NCBI GenBank assembly: GCA_964458705.1
Contig: CAYWKD010000011.1
Coordinates: 18,496-82,495 of the forward strand
Length of the DNA: 64,000 bases
Reading direction: 5' to 3'
DNA from: JAAUTG01 sp964458705
GTDB taxonomy: Bacteria > Bacteroidota > Bacteroidia > Chitinophagales > Saprospiraceae
Shown here: in pieces, positions 27,106 to 36,913 of the stretch
Numbering within the stretch: the first letter of the stretch is position 1
Layout: every line of letters starts with the position of its first letter
Translations under genes and position numbers: made by a program
Notes under the pieces: model-generated
Told to the model about the DNA's origin: nothing
What the model saw: the letters and a program-made list of their open reading frames with translations, nothing else
Database searches by the model: none

Positions 27106-28227
27106 ATGACAATAATTGTCGGACAGGTACTGCTGATGATAGGTGTGCCTTACTTATCCCAGCGTTTTACTCGATATATTAAAATAGAAAAGTGGATAAG
27201 TCCTGTAGTGCTGTGCTACACTGTTGGAATTGCCGTAGCAAATTTAGAGTTAATAGTTTTGGATGATGGTCTTTCTAAGCAGTTTACTGAAATTACTATT
27301 CTACTAGCCATTCCACTACTCCTTTTTTCAACGGATATAATTAATTGGCTCAACTATGCTAGAAGTACTATTTTGTCCTTTTTAATGTGTGTATTGAGTG
27401 GTATTATTATCACGGTTTTGATGGCGTGGCTATATCAATCGAAAGTTGACCCTGTTTGGCAGTACTCTGGCATGATGCTGGGTTTATTCACTGGTGGTGC
27501 GCCTAATATGCAAGCAGTTGGTTTGATGTTGAACGCAAATGAAGAGATGATCGTACTGGTAAATGCCGCTGATATTTTCTGCGGTGGGGTTTATCTAATT
27601 TTTCTCACTTCTGTCGCTCATCGCTTTTTTGGATTATTCCTTACTGACTTTGATGCAAGCAAACAAATAGGAGAAAAAACAATCGAGCATCTACAACCTA
27701 ATCTTAAATATTATTTTATCACAGTCAGTTTAGTGCTATTAGTGATGGGGTTATCACTTGGTCTTACTTTTTTGATGACTGGAGACTTAAAGTCCATCAT
27801 ATTAACTCTGCTACTTTCAACGACATTCAGTATTGCACTATCTTTCCTACCAAAAGTCAGAACTCTACCTAAAACTTTTGAGATGGGAGAATACCTGCTG
27901 CTCATTTTTTGCGTCGCTATTGGGCTGCTTGCCGATTTTGATAATGTACTCGAAAAAGGAGGAATGGTGATTCTGTTTATGGCAAGTATATGGCTGGGAA
28001 TTGTGATATTACATACTTTATTTTGCTATCTCTTTGGAATTGATAAAGATACGCTAATGATAACTTCTACTGCAGCAATCTACGGTCCCATTTTTGTAGG
28101 TCAAGTCGCTAGTGCCATCGGTAATAAAAGCCTTGTTTTTTCAGGTATGGCGACAGGATTAATTGGCTATGCAATTGGTAATTATTTAGGCATTGCAATT
28201 GCTTATTTGCTCAAATTCTGGCTATAA
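27106..28227 (+). CDS. DUF819 family integral membrane protein
   Basis: 373 aa with about 10 hydrophobic segments spread over the whole length. The pattern fits the DUF819 (YjcL-like) family of presumed transporters: N-terminal PYLSQRFTRYI, a glycine-rich segment GLFTGGAPNMQAVGLML in the middle, VNAADIFCGGVYLIFL, and a second half with AAIYGPIFVGQVASAIGN and SGMATGLIGYAIGNYLGI. Two inverted halves joined by a hydrophilic linker near residue 185-205 are plausible. Substrate unknown. ATG start. Confidence 0.78.
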   Translation: MTIIVGQVLLMIGVPYLSQRFTRYIKIEKWISPVVLCYTVGIAVANLELIVLDDGLSKQFTEITILLAIPLLLFSTDIINWLNYARSTILSFLMCVLSGIIITVLMAWLYQSKVDPVWQYSGMMLGLFTGGAPNMQAVGLMLNANEEMIVLVNAADIFCGGVYLIFLTSVAHRFFGLFLTDFDASKQIGEKTIEHLQPNLKYYFITVSLVLLVMGLSLGLTFLMTGDLKSIILTLLLSTTFSIALSFLPKVRTLPKTFEMGEYLLLIFCVAIGLLADFDNVLEKGGMVILFMASIWLGIVILHTLFCYLFGIDKDTLMITSTAAIYGPIFVGQVASAIGNKSLVFSGMATGLIGYAIGNYLGIAIAYLLKFWL

Positions 28228-28302
28228 CTTAGATGTAACGTTTGCAGATAAATAACTCTAACACATCGAATAGCTTACGACAGGAATTTAATATTTATGT
28301 AT

Positions 28303-28310
28303 TATATTTG
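28303..28310 (+). promoter_or_regulatory. -7 promoter box for the S10 peptidase gene
   Basis: TATATTTG matches TAnnTTTG exactly and lies 46 bases before the ATG. There is no clear -33 element. Confidence 0.5.
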
Positions 28311-28355
28311 GTTGATATCTGACGACATCTATCATAAATAAAAATTCAATAAGCT

Positions 28356-29837
28356 ATGCGAAAGACAACTATTACAACATTTTTTTGTGCATTTTTTGCT
28401 ATTTCAATGCTGCTAGCACAAGAAAGGATACTACCTACTGATTCGGTGGTAATTACGCAGCACAAAACAATTATTCAAGGAAAAAGTATAAACTATACTG
28501 CTCAATGTGGCACTCAGCCTGTCTGGAATGAAGCGGGCAAACCAATTGCTTCTTTATTCTATACTTACTACACTAGAGAAGGTATTAATGATCGTTCTGA
28601 ACGTCCATTGATTATTTCCTTTAATGGAGGTCCTGGCTCTGCATCTGTCTGGATGCACTTGGCTTACACTGGTCCCATGATATTGAACGTGGATGATGAG
28701 GGTTACCCATTACAGCCTTACGGTATAAAGCAAAATCCACATTCAGTGCTAGATGTAGCGGACATTGTTTTCGTGAATCCAGTAAACACAGGCTATTCGA
28801 GAATACTAGACAAGGAGGCTAAAAAAGAAACTTTTTTTGGTGTGAATGCAGACATAAAATATTTAGCCGAATGGATTACGACTTTCGTAACGAGAAATAA
28901 CCGTTGGCGTTCTCCAAAGTATTTAATCGGTGAAAGTTATGGAACAACAAGAGTTTCAGGACTAGCATTAGAATTGCAAAATCAGCAGTGGATGTATCTA
29001 AATGGAGTAATTCTCGTGTCGCCTACTGAGCTAGGAATTGAGCGAAATGGACCAGTAGGAGCAGCGAATCGATTGCCTTATTTTACAGCTGCTGCTTGGT
29101 ATCATGAGCAACTCGAACCGAGCCTGCAATCAAAACCACTGACCGAAGTACTAAAAGCATCAGAGGACTATACAATCAACAGACTAATTCCAGTAATGGC
29201 AAAAGGTGGTTTTGCTAGTGATGAAGAAAAAGAAGATGCAGCAAATATGATGGCTAAATATTCTGGAATAGATAAAGCTACAATATTGCAACATAACTTG
29301 GATGTACCGACTAGTTTCTTTTGGAAAGAGTTGCTGAGGGCTGAAGGTTATACAGTGGGAAGATTAGACTCAAGGTATAAAGGCTTAGATAAAAAAAACG
29401 CTGGTGATCGTCCAGATTACAATTCCGAACTAACTTCGTGGTTGCATTCTTTCACACCAGCTATTAACTATTATTTGCAAGAAGTTTTGGCATTTAGGAC
29501 AGATTTACCCTACTATATGTTTGGGCCAGTGCGCCCTTGGGATCGTTCCAATGACAATACAGGTGAAAATTTAAGGCAAGCCATGGCACAAAATCCTTAT
29601 TTAAAGACTATGATACAGTCGGGATATTTTGATGGAGCAACTTCTTACTTCGATGCAAAATATACAATGTGGCAGCTTGATCCAAGTGGTAAAATGAAAG
29701 AACGCCTTAGCTTTAAAGGCTACGAAAGTGGACACATGATGTATCTAAGGTCAGAAGATTTAAAGGCCGCCAATGATCATATTCGTGATTTTATTAAGGA
29801 TACTCTGCCTGCTAAAGGTGAGGCAGCTAAGTATTGA
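28356..29837 (+). CDS. S10 family serine carboxypeptidase, secreted
   Basis: 493 aa with a signal peptide (FFCAFFAISMLLAQ). Alpha/beta-hydrolase peptidase of the carboxypeptidase Y type. The oxyanion region is in LIISFNGGPGSASVWMHL. The nucleophile Ser is in YLIGESYGTTR. The catalytic Asp is probably in QSGYFDGATSYFDA and the catalytic His in GYESGHMMYL near the C terminus. The predicted location is the periplasm or outside. Monocistronic, with its own -7 box and a strong terminator. Confidence 0.9.
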   Translation: MRKTTITTFFCAFFAISMLLAQERILPTDSVVITQHKTIIQGKSINYTAQCGTQPVWNEAGKPIASLFYTYYTREGINDRSERPLIISFNGGPGSASVWMHLAYTGPMILNVDDEGYPLQPYGIKQNPHSVLDVADIVFVNPVNTGYSRILDKEAKKETFFGVNADIKYLAEWITTFVTRNNRWRSPKYLIGESYGTTRVSGLALELQNQQWMYLNGVILVSPTELGIERNGPVGAANRLPYFTAAAWYHEQLEPSLQSKPLTEVLKASEDYTINRLIPVMAKGGFASDEEKEDAANMMAKYSGIDKATILQHNLDVPTSFFWKELLRAEGYTVGRLDSRYKGLDKKNAGDRPDYNSELTSWLHSFTPAINYYLQEVLAFRTDLPYYMFGPVRPWDRSNDNTGENLRQAMAQNPYLKTMIQSGYFDGATSYFDAKYTMWQLDPSGKMKERLSFKGYESGHMMYLRSEDLKAANDHIRDFIKDTLPAKGEAAKY

Positions 29838-29842
29838 TGAAG

Positions 29843-29880
29843 AGAGGAAGCACTACTATTGAGTGCTTCCTCTTTATATA
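29843..29880 (+). terminator. Terminator of the S10 peptidase gene
   Basis: A perfect 12-bp stem (29843-29854 with 29862-29873), 7-nt loop, followed by TTATATA. It begins 5 bases after the stop codon. Confidence 0.85.
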
Positions 29881-29956
29881 CCATTGTAAATAAGCTAGTA
29901 AGACATGCTATAAAAATGCTAATTGTCTTACTACTCAAAATAACTGTGATTATGTA

Positions 29957-31282
29957 TTACTGCCAAACTGGAGACTGTGGCGAAGTAACATGCTCAAATG
30001 CTTGCTCAAAATCCGCTTTAATATCATCTATGTGTTCAATGCCTACGGACACGCGCAACTGATTGGGTAGCACGCCTGCTGCCGCTTGTTCCTCCGCTGC
30101 TAATTGCTGATGAGTAGTGGCAGCAGGCTGAATAATTAATGTCTTAGCATCTCCCACATTTGCCAAGTGACTTATCAACTTCAAGCTATCTACAAACTTT
30201 GTGGCATTTTCCTTAGAACCTTTCAAGGTAAAAGAAAGCACACCTCCAAATCCATTCTGCAAGTATTTTTTAGCATGATTGTGATTTGGATGGTTTTCTA
30301 ATCCAGGATACCAAACTTGTTCTATTTGAGGATGCTGCTCTAACCATTTTGCTAATGTTAAAGCATTGTCCGCAGTGCGTTGCACTCTGAGTGAAAGGGT
30401 TTCTAATCCCTGAAGTAATAAAAACGCATTAAACGGACTCATGGCAGCACCAAAATCGCGTAAGCCTTCCACTCTTGCACGAATGGCAAAAGCTATATTG
30501 CCAAAAGGTCCTTCTGTGCCAAAAACATCCCAAAATACCAAACCGTGATACCCTTCTGATGGCTTTGTAAATTGCGGGAATTTACCATTACCCCAATTGT
30601 AATTTCCTGCATCTACAATTACACCACCGATAGAAGTACCATGTCCTCCAATCCATTTTGTAGCAGATTCTACAACCACGTTTGCCCCCCAGTCGATTGG
30701 ACGACACAAATATCCTCCAGCACCAAAAGTGTTATCTACGATTAATGGTAAGTCATGGTCTTTAGCGACTGTCGCAATTCCTTCAAAATCAGGTATATTG
30801 TAGCGTGGATTACTGATCGTTTCACAGTAAATTGCTTTAGTGTTTTCATCAATTAGACGCTCGTAATCACTTGGCTTTTCACCACTTGTGAATCGCACTT
30901 CAATGCCCAATCGCTTGAAGGCTACTTTGAACTGATTGTAAGTTCCGCCATATAAGTTGGAAGAAGAAACAAAATTATCACCTGACTGTAAAATATTATT
31001 TAAAGCCAAAAACTGAGCCGATTGTCCTGATGCAGTAGCAACAGCCATTACTCCGCCTTCAAGTGCTGCTACTCGTTTCTCAAAAATATCAGTTGTTGGA
31101 TTCATGATTCGGGTATAAATATTCCCAAATTCTTTTAATGCAAATAGGTTAGCTCCGTGTTCACTATCTTTAAATGTGTAAGAGGTGGTTTGATAAATCG
31201 GAACAGCTCGGGAGCGTGTAGTTCCTTCTACTTCTTCCTGTCCAGCGTGAAGCTGCAAGGTTTCAAATTTCAAATTAGACAT
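29957..31282 (-). CDS. metY: O-acetylhomoserine sulfhydrylase (aminocarboxypropyltransferase)
   Basis: PLP enzyme of the Cys/Met metabolism family that makes homocysteine (or cysteine) from O-acetylated precursors and sulfide. 441 aa, the long form typical of MetY rather than MetB. Visible: N-terminal FETLQLHAGQEEVEG, then RSRAVPIYQTTSYTF, and YTRIMNPTTDIFEKRVAALE. The PLP Lys is in VVESATKWIGGHGTSIGG. The C-terminal domain has SLKLISHLANVGDAKTLII and a typical SVGIEHIDDIKADFEQA. A SAM-I riboswitch in the leader confirms a methionine-pathway role and predicts repression by S-adenosylmethionine. Confidence 0.95.
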   Translation of the reverse strand: MSNLKFETLQLHAGQEEVEGTTRSRAVPIYQTTSYTFKDSEHGANLFALKEFGNIYTRIMNPTTDIFEKRVAALEGGVMAVATASGQSAQFLALNNILQSGDNFVSSSNLYGGTYNQFKVAFKRLGIEVRFTSGEKPSDYERLIDENTKAIYCETISNPRYNIPDFEGIATVAKDHDLPLIVDNTFGAGGYLCRPIDWGANVVVESATKWIGGHGTSIGGVIVDAGNYNWGNGKFPQFTKPSEGYHGLVFWDVFGTEGPFGNIAFAIRARVEGLRDFGAAMSPFNAFLLLQGLETLSLRVQRTADNALTLAKWLEQHPQIEQVWYPGLENHPNHNHAKKYLQNGFGGVLSFTLKGSKENATKFVDSLKLISHLANVGDAKTLIIQPAATTHQQLAAEEQAAAGVLPNQLRVSVGIEHIDDIKADFEQAFEHVTSPQSPVWQ

Positions 31283-31462
31283 AATCTGATTAGTTTTAAT
31301 ATGAAAAAAATATTCTTAATATTTGTTCTTGGAAACTGGATGTTAAAATTTGGATAGACGATGTAGCTCTGCAACATAAGATGAACAGAATAAATGTAAC
31401 AGAACCGTATTGAGTCGCTGGAAATGACATATCTCTTAATTTTATTTTTCCAAAAATATTTT

Positions 31463-31545
31463 GGCAGGATGTGGCACCACTGCATAAGATGCAAGGTTGC
31501 CAGAGTTTCATAGAGCCTGATCTCTCCACTCTTCTTTATAAAATC
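31463..31545 (-). promoter_or_regulatory. SAM-I (S-box) riboswitch in the metY leader
   Basis: Read on the minus strand, the conserved S-box core is present in order: AAGAAGAGTGGAGAGA, GGCTCTATGAAACTC, TGGCAACC, a small GCAT-CTT-ATGC hairpin, then GTGGTGCCACA and TCCTGCC. The CTC/GAG changes in the second helix keep base pairing relative to the common GGG/CCC form. A perfect -7 box lies 53 bases upstream. From the aptamer end to the metY ATG there are 180 bases; a CCAAAA/TTTTGG hairpin (31450-31464) follows the aptamer, but no T-run is seen. Control at translation or by an atypical terminator is possible. Confidence 0.9.
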
Positions 31546-31597
31546 ACTATTTCAAATGATGTGGTCTAATTACAAACAAATTTGCAATTACTTAAAA

Positions 31598-31605
31598 CAA
31601 AGATA
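31598..31605 (-). promoter_or_regulatory. -7 promoter box for the metY transcript
   Basis: The minus strand reads TATCTTTG, a perfect TAnnTTTG, placed so that transcription would begin about 45 bases before the SAM-I aptamer. The rest of the 31283-31698 gap contains the riboswitch and AT-rich leader only. Confidence 0.58.
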
Positions 31606-31698
31606 GATGCTTGTTTGGATAAAATCTAGTTAGAGGATAAATAATAGCAATAATTAACACTTTTTAACAATTAAGTATTTATGATTATAATTACTTCC

Positions 31699-32238
31699 TC
31701 ATCTTTTAGCTTGAAAGATAAGTTCTAGACGAGTAGGCATTTCAAGTGGCGAGAAGTCTCGCAAACGATTAAATACGACAGCCACTGTAAAGTTATCCTT
31801 TATCAACTCTGCTTTTAGGTTAATTGCGTTGGGAATTAACTCTACTCGATTCCCTGTATTAAATGGAATTGCTTCTCGAAAGAATATTTCTCGACGGCAC
31901 TTTTGAAAAATATTCTCTTGCGAAATATCATTATCATCACAAATGCGTACTACAATTTCATCTACAAAACTATAATCTGCCAAATTTCCCTGTACTCCTC
32001 GCACAATTGCAGCCGAAGGACTAATTTCTACAATATCAACTTCATCAATGTTACCAAAGAAAGCCGCCTTATTGGTAGGAATATCTCGAATAATAAAAAA
32101 ATGAGCATCAATTGTATTCAATCCTGCTGGTACAGTAAATTGTAGATTCGGATATTGCATGTCAAATGCAACGTTGATACTATCTCCATTGCATTGCCAT
32201 AAAATTAAAGCCAGTAAAGGCAAAAAGTATTTTAGCAT
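31699..32238 (-). CDS. Putative lipoprotein of unknown function
   Basis: About 179 aa. The frame opens with GTG at 32244, but the ATG at 32238 gives MLKYFLPLLALILWQC, a short signal peptide with an atypical lipobox ending at Cys16. The mature part is beta-rich, with a run of short strands (NLQFTVPAGLNTIDAHFFII, VDIVEISPSAAIVRGV, TRLELIFQAK), and resembles small exported proteins of Bacteroidota that lack a named function. Two cysteines (around residues 100-115) could form a disulfide. Alone on its strand here, upstream of the metY leader. Confidence 0.6.
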   Translation of the reverse strand: MLKYFLPLLALILWQCNGDSINVAFDMQYPNLQFTVPAGLNTIDAHFFIIRDIPTNKAAFFGNIDEVDIVEISPSAAIVRGVQGNLADYSFVDEIVVRICDDNDISQENIFQKCRREIFFREAIPFNTGNRVELIPNAINLKAELIKDNFTVAVVFNRLRDFSPLEMPTRLELIFQAKR

Positions 32239-32426
32239 AGCCACTAACTTTTTGGGTAACTCAATGCAACTGCTATCGTGAGTATTTAACCCTCAAGGCT
32301 TTTAACTCTCTTCAACAAAAAATATTTTGCTCAGTAATGGACAAAGAACAAATATTGCATTTTGTCCATTACTAAAGTTCTCGAAAACATCTGTTGATAC
32401 AACTTTTCAGCTATGAAAAACAGAAG

Positions 32427-33530
32427 CTACCTAATATAATCTGGAACATCATATCGTCCTAAATCCTTGAGGAGCTTGTAATGATTTATCACTGCGTCTG
32501 TAAACGTGCGTTCTGCATGATAAGGAATACCAAACTCGGTGGTAGTGGCTTGCACAATCGGTGCAATTGCAGGATAATGAACATGGCAGATATTGGGGAA
32601 GAGATGATGTTCTACTTGATAGTTTAATGATCCAAAAAACCATGTAATAAATTTATTCTTCATCGCATAGTTAGTAGTTGTGAGCAATTGATGCACTAGC
32701 CAATTCTCCTTGATGGTATCTTCTCCATCCTTGGGGTTGATAATATCACAAGAAGGTATAATATGAGCTGTTTGAAAAATAGCACTCAAAATAGTGCCTG
32801 CGACAACTAGCTGCGTAATAAACATACTGATAACTAGTCCCGTAGAAACATTCAGCATATAAACCGGAATCAGTAAGAAGAAGAAGAGATAAGTAAATTT
32901 CCTTAAGATTGTTCCTAAGTATAATTTAATAAATGCTTTTCGACCTTTAATCAGGCCTAGATTTCTATACTTATGTAGCTTGATAAAATCTTTTGCTGTC
33001 ATCCAGATGATAACTGGAATAATATAAAAGAAAGAAACATATATATGTTGAAATCTATGAAACCATCTTCTAGGTTGATTAATAGAAAATCTAAGCACAT
33101 ACCTTGGAGCAATGTCCTCATCAGCATCCTCAATATTAGTGTAAGAGTGGTGCAGCACATTATGCTGAATTTTCCAAGTGCTAGGTTCAACGCCAATAGA
33201 CATTACTGCAATTTGCATTAGATTATTAATCTTCTTTGATTTGGTGTAAGAACCGTGCAAGACGTCGTGCATCACACTCGTCCCAATGAATGCTTGTCCT
33301 ACACCCATCATTCCCCATAGTAAAAATAGAGTAGGTATGTGGGTAATGCCTCCAAAAATAATGATGAAGTAAACTGCAAAGTAATAGCTCAAGCCAACAA
33401 TCGTCTTCAAAACCATCTGCCGATTAGCATTTCTACTAATATTGTTGTCTTCAAAATAAGCATTGACTCTTTGCTTTAAAGTGCTTGCAAAAGCAGCGTT
33501 TATTTCTCTGGAGAACTTATAATTAACCAT
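32427..33530 (-). CDS. Acyl-lipid fatty acid desaturase
   Basis: 367-aa membrane di-iron desaturase of the front-end/delta-type class. The three histidine boxes are complete: HDVLH at 88-92, HNVLHH at 123-128, and QVEHH at 305-309 within YQVEHHLFPNICHVHYP. The Gln in place of the first His of the third box is characteristic of the delta-5/delta-6 group. Hydrophobic pairs at about 45-80 and 160-240 would place it in the cytoplasmic membrane. It introduces a double bond into membrane acyl chains using a reduced electron carrier. Position specificity cannot be read from sequence. The name des is often used but not certain here. Confidence 0.9.
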   Translation of the reverse strand: MVNYKFSREINAAFASTLKQRVNAYFEDNNISRNANRQMVLKTIVGLSYYFAVYFIIIFGGITHIPTLFLLWGMMGVGQAFIGTSVMHDVLHGSYTKSKKINNLMQIAVMSIGVEPSTWKIQHNVLHHSYTNIEDADEDIAPRYVLRFSINQPRRWFHRFQHIYVSFFYIIPVIIWMTAKDFIKLHKYRNLGLIKGRKAFIKLYLGTILRKFTYLFFFLLIPVYMLNVSTGLVISMFITQLVVAGTILSAIFQTAHIIPSCDIINPKDGEDTIKENWLVHQLLTTTNYAMKNKFITWFFGSLNYQVEHHLFPNICHVHYPAIAPIVQATTTEFGIPYHAERTFTDAVINHYKLLKDLGRYDVPDYIR

Positions 33531-33682
33531 AAAAGGATTTTTTTTTATTTGCTTTAAACGTATTTGCCATTGAACATTGGAAGAGAGACGGTACTATACT
33601 TACTTAGTAATACTCATAAAGGTATGATTTTATGTACGGCTACAAGACTAACTACATTTTTTTGACGAAAAGATTATATCGA

Positions 33683-34531
33683 CTAGAAGCTGCATGCTGC
33701 ACTTAGCATACGTTTCTTACCATTTAGATCCTCATAAATTTTAACCTGCTGGAAGCCTTTGTCAATAATCATTCGCTGTACTTCTGCAGCATTAAATTCG
33801 TTCAATTCAAAAAAGAGTTTACCTCCAGATTTTAGATTATGAAGGGCAAAGTCGCTTACTGTTCGATAAAAAATTAAAGCATCTTGATTTTCTACAAATA
33901 GGGCTAGTGCTGGTTCATATTTCTTTACCCATTGTGGCACTTTATCCATTTCTCGATGTGAAATGTAGGGTGGATTACTCACAATGACATCAAAACGCCC
34001 CAATTTTGGCCATCCTTCTTCATTTAAAATATCCTGCTGTAACCAAAAGATAGGCTGTTTTAGTGCCTTGGCATTTTCAACAGCTACGGCTAAGGCTAAT
34101 ACACTTACATCTAGTCCAGCCACTTTGGACATGGGCAAATGTTGCTTCAAAGCAATAGAAATACAACCCGATCCCGTACCAACATCCAAGATACGACCAT
34201 TAAAAGCCTTGCCTAAAGATTCGATTACTAAAGCCACTAACTCTTCCGTCTCCTGTCGAGGAATGAGCACGTTAGCATTGACTTTAAATTTCAAGCCATA
34301 AAAATCAGCCTGCTTCAAAATATACTGAATAGGCTCGTGTTGGAGCAAGCGCTTCTCGATATCTTTTAGCTGCTTAAAGTCTTCATCAGAAAAGGCATAA
34401 GAACTTGAAAACGAAAATTGATTAAACACATCTTCAAAGACAATTCGAGCAATACTCTTGGCTTCTGTCTGATCGTAAATCAAAGCTATATTTTCACAAA
34501 ACTGCTGATATGCTAATTTTACCGTCCTCAC
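33683..34531 (-). CDS. prmC: Peptide chain release factor N5-glutamine methyltransferase
   Basis: Methylates the GGQ glutamine of release factors RF1 and RF2. 282 aa. The N-terminal helical domain precedes the SAM-binding Rossmann domain, with LIPRQETEELV, motif I ILDVGTGSGCISIAL and the substrate motif VSNPPYIS, followed by EPALALF. The start is GTG at 34531; there is no nearby in-frame ATG. It lies two bases after the TAG stop of the decarboxylase gene, so the two genes are translationally close and co-transcribed. Confidence 0.93.
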   Translation of the reverse strand: MRTVKLAYQQFCENIALIYDQTEAKSIARIVFEDVFNQFSFSSSYAFSDEDFKQLKDIEKRLLQHEPIQYILKQADFYGLKFKVNANVLIPRQETEELVALVIESLGKAFNGRILDVGTGSGCISIALKQHLPMSKVAGLDVSVLALAVAVENAKALKQPIFWLQQDILNEEGWPKLGRFDVIVSNPPYISHREMDKVPQWVKKYEPALALFVENQDALIFYRTVSDFALHNLKSGGKLFFELNEFNAAEVQRMIIDKGFQQVKIYEDLNGKKRMLSAACSF

Positions 34532-34533
34532 TC

Positions 34534-35655
34534 CTACCCTAGTCTATTTTTAAAATCGCTGTAGTCGAATCCACGCAGTAGTTCAACTGCTCCATCTTCT
34601 TTTTCCAAACAAATACTCGGATGCTTCACACCATTAAACATTGTTGTTTTGACCATTGTGTAGTGAATCATGTCTTCAAAAACTAGTTGCTGCCCAATTT
34701 GTAATGGTACGTTAAAAGAATACTCTGATATGTAATCACCTGCCAGACAACTCACTCCACCAATTCTGTAAGTTGGCTTTCCTTTAATAGGGTCGCTTGC
34801 GCCTGTAATTGTTGGGCGATAAGGCATTTCCAACGTATCGGGCATGTGTGCCGTGAATGAAACATCTACAATGGCTGTCTTTACTCCACGATTTTCAACA
34901 ATATCCAAAACCGTAGTTATCAAATCACCTGTTTGCCAAGCAATAGCAGAGCCGGGTTCTAGTATTATTTCTAAGTTAGAGTATCGTTTCTTAAAATTTT
35001 TCAGCAGATTTATCAGATGCTCAATATTGTAGTTCTCACGAGTCATCAAATGTCCACCGCCCATATTCACCCATTTGAGTTGAGGTAAATATTGCCCAAA
35101 TTTCGATTCAAACACTTGCAGAGTCTTCTCCAATTCATAGGAAGTTGATTCACAAAGCGTATGAAAGTGCAGTCCTTCAATTCCATCAGGCAAACCATTG
35201 GCGAAGGCTTCCTCCGTAACGCCCAGTCGAGAGCCTTTTGCAGCAGGATTGTACAAATCTGTTTCAACTTCTGAATATTCTGGATTCACTCGAATACCAC
35301 AAGAAATGGAATGCTTGGAATTTTGAACCTGCTCTTTGTAGTGTAAATACTGACGAACAGAGTTGAACGTCAGATAACTGCTATACTGTATAATTTCTTC
35401 AAAATCCTCTGGCAGATATGCCACAGCATACGTATGGGCTTTCACACCCATTTCTTCAAATATTAGTCGAGCTTCATTGAGCGAACTTGCCGTTGCACCA
35501 CTCAAGTATTGCTTCACCAAAGGGAACAACTGCCAATTTGCAAATGCTTTTAGTGCTAGAATAATAGAAACATCTGCTGCTTCCTGCACACTTTGAAGAA
35601 GTGCCAAATTTGACTTGAACTTAGAAACTTTAATAATGAAATAAGGAGTGAGCAT
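34534..35655 (-). CDS. nspC: Carboxynorspermidine/carboxyspermidine decarboxylase
   Basis: PLP enzyme of the alanine-racemase fold that decarboxylates carboxy(nor)spermidine, the last step of the aspartate-semialdehyde route to spermidine or norspermidine. 373 aa, the usual NspC length. The PLP Lys is in IILALKAFANW. Other signs are ATASSLNEARL, LHFHTLCES, WVNMGGGHLMTRENY and LEPGSAIAW, and the C-terminal active-site Cys in GGVSCLAGDYIS. Its dehydrogenase partner lies 52 bases upstream on the same strand. Confidence 0.92.
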   Translation of the reverse strand: MLTPYFIIKVSKFKSNLALLQSVQEAADVSIILALKAFANWQLFPLVKQYLSGATASSLNEARLIFEEMGVKAHTYAVAYLPEDFEEIIQYSSYLTFNSVRQYLHYKEQVQNSKHSISCGIRVNPEYSEVETDLYNPAAKGSRLGVTEEAFANGLPDGIEGLHFHTLCESTSYELEKTLQVFESKFGQYLPQLKWVNMGGGHLMTRENYNIEHLINLLKNFKKRYSNLEIILEPGSAIAWQTGDLITTVLDIVENRGVKTAIVDVSFTAHMPDTLEMPYRPTITGASDPIKGKPTYRIGGVSCLAGDYISEYSFNVPLQIGQQLVFEDMIHYTMVKTTMFNGVKHPSICLEKEDGAVELLRGFDYSDFKNRLG

Positions 35656-35707
35656 TTTTTATTTTATATGTTAAATCACTACAAGAATATACACCTGTTT
35701 TCAACCA

Positions 35708-36913
35708 CTACAACTCTAAATCCACACCTACCTGTTCATGCCAAGGCAGTCCTTTCTCGCCGAGCAAATCCAAGAATGGGTCTGGATCAAATTCCTCTAC
35801 ATTTTTCACGCCCACACCTTTCCACTTTCCAGTTAACATCATCATCGCTCCAAGCATAGCTGGAACACCAGTCGTGTAAGAAACGCCCTGTGTTCCAGTT
35901 TCTCTGTAAGCCGCTTCATGGCTACAATTGTTCCAAATATAGTAAGTTTTTTCTTGCCCATCTCTGATGCCTTTTATGCGGCAGCCAATAGAAGTTTGCC
36001 CAGAGTAATTAGTCCCCAATTCGCCAGGGTCAGGCAACACAGCTTTCAAAAATTCTAATGGTATAATTTCCATGCCCTTGTACTGAATTGGCTCAATGCT
36101 CGCCATGCCGATATTCTGAATCACTCTCAGATGTGTCAAATACTCTTCACCAAAGGTCATCCAAAATCTAGCACGCTTAATAGTTGGATAATTTTTGACT
36201 AGCGATTCCAGTTCTTCATGGTAAATCAGATAAGAATTACGTTGTCCAATATTCGGATAAGTCAGCATCTTAGAAATCTCGTGCGGCTCCGTTTCTACCC
36301 ATTTACCATTTTCCCAGTAGCGCCCTTTTTGAGTAATTTCACGAATATTGATTTCTGGATTAAAATTAGTTGCGAATGCCTTACCATGATCGCCAGCATT
36401 ACAATCCACAATATCTAAAAAGTGCATTTCATCAAAGTGATGCTTGGCCGCCCGCGCTGTGAAAATACTCGTAACACCTGGATCAAACCCACAGCCTAAT
36501 ACCGCTAACAATCCAGCTTCTTTGAAGCGATCTTGATACGCCCATTGCCAGCTATATTCAAACTTGGCTTCGTCTTTTGGCTCATAGTTGGCAGTATCCA
36601 AATAATTGACGCCTGTTTCTAAGCAGGCATCCATGATCGTCAAATCTTGATAAGGCAATGCCACATGAATCACCAATTCGGGTTGAAAGGAACGAATTAA
36701 TTGTACTAATTCGGGAACATTTTCTGCGTCTACGCCTGCTGTTTGAATATTTGTATGTTTTGTTGCAGCCATTGCAGCCTTAGCAATCACATCGCATTTT
36801 GATTTTGTGCGACTTGCTAACATGATTTCAGAAAATACCTCAGGATGTTGAGCACATTTAAAAGTTACGACACGCCCTACCCCACCTGCACCAATTATCA
36901 TTACTTTTGCCAT
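35708..36913 (-). CDS. Carboxynorspermidine dehydrogenase (saccharopine dehydrogenase family)
   Basis: 401 aa. NAD(P)-binding Rossmann start KVMIIGAGGVGRVVTFKCA. Further family signs are GVNYLDTANYEP, LLAVLGCGFDPGVTSIF and HFLDIVDCNAGDHGKAFATN. This is the subgroup that reductively condenses aspartate semialdehyde with putrescine or diaminopropane to carboxy(nor)spermidine, rather than true lysine saccharopine dehydrogenase. The adjacent nspC on the same strand supports this strongly. ATG start. Confidence 0.92.
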   Translation of the reverse strand: MAKVMIIGAGGVGRVVTFKCAQHPEVFSEIMLASRTKSKCDVIAKAAMAATKHTNIQTAGVDAENVPELVQLIRSFQPELVIHVALPYQDLTIMDACLETGVNYLDTANYEPKDEAKFEYSWQWAYQDRFKEAGLLAVLGCGFDPGVTSIFTARAAKHHFDEMHFLDIVDCNAGDHGKAFATNFNPEINIREITQKGRYWENGKWVETEPHEISKMLTYPNIGQRNSYLIYHEELESLVKNYPTIKRARFWMTFGEEYLTHLRVIQNIGMASIEPIQYKGMEIIPLEFLKAVLPDPGELGTNYSGQTSIGCRIKGIRDGQEKTYYIWNNCSHEAAYRETGTQGVSYTTGVPAMLGAMMMLTGKWKGVGVKNVEEFDPDPFLDLLGEKGLPWHEQVGVDLEL

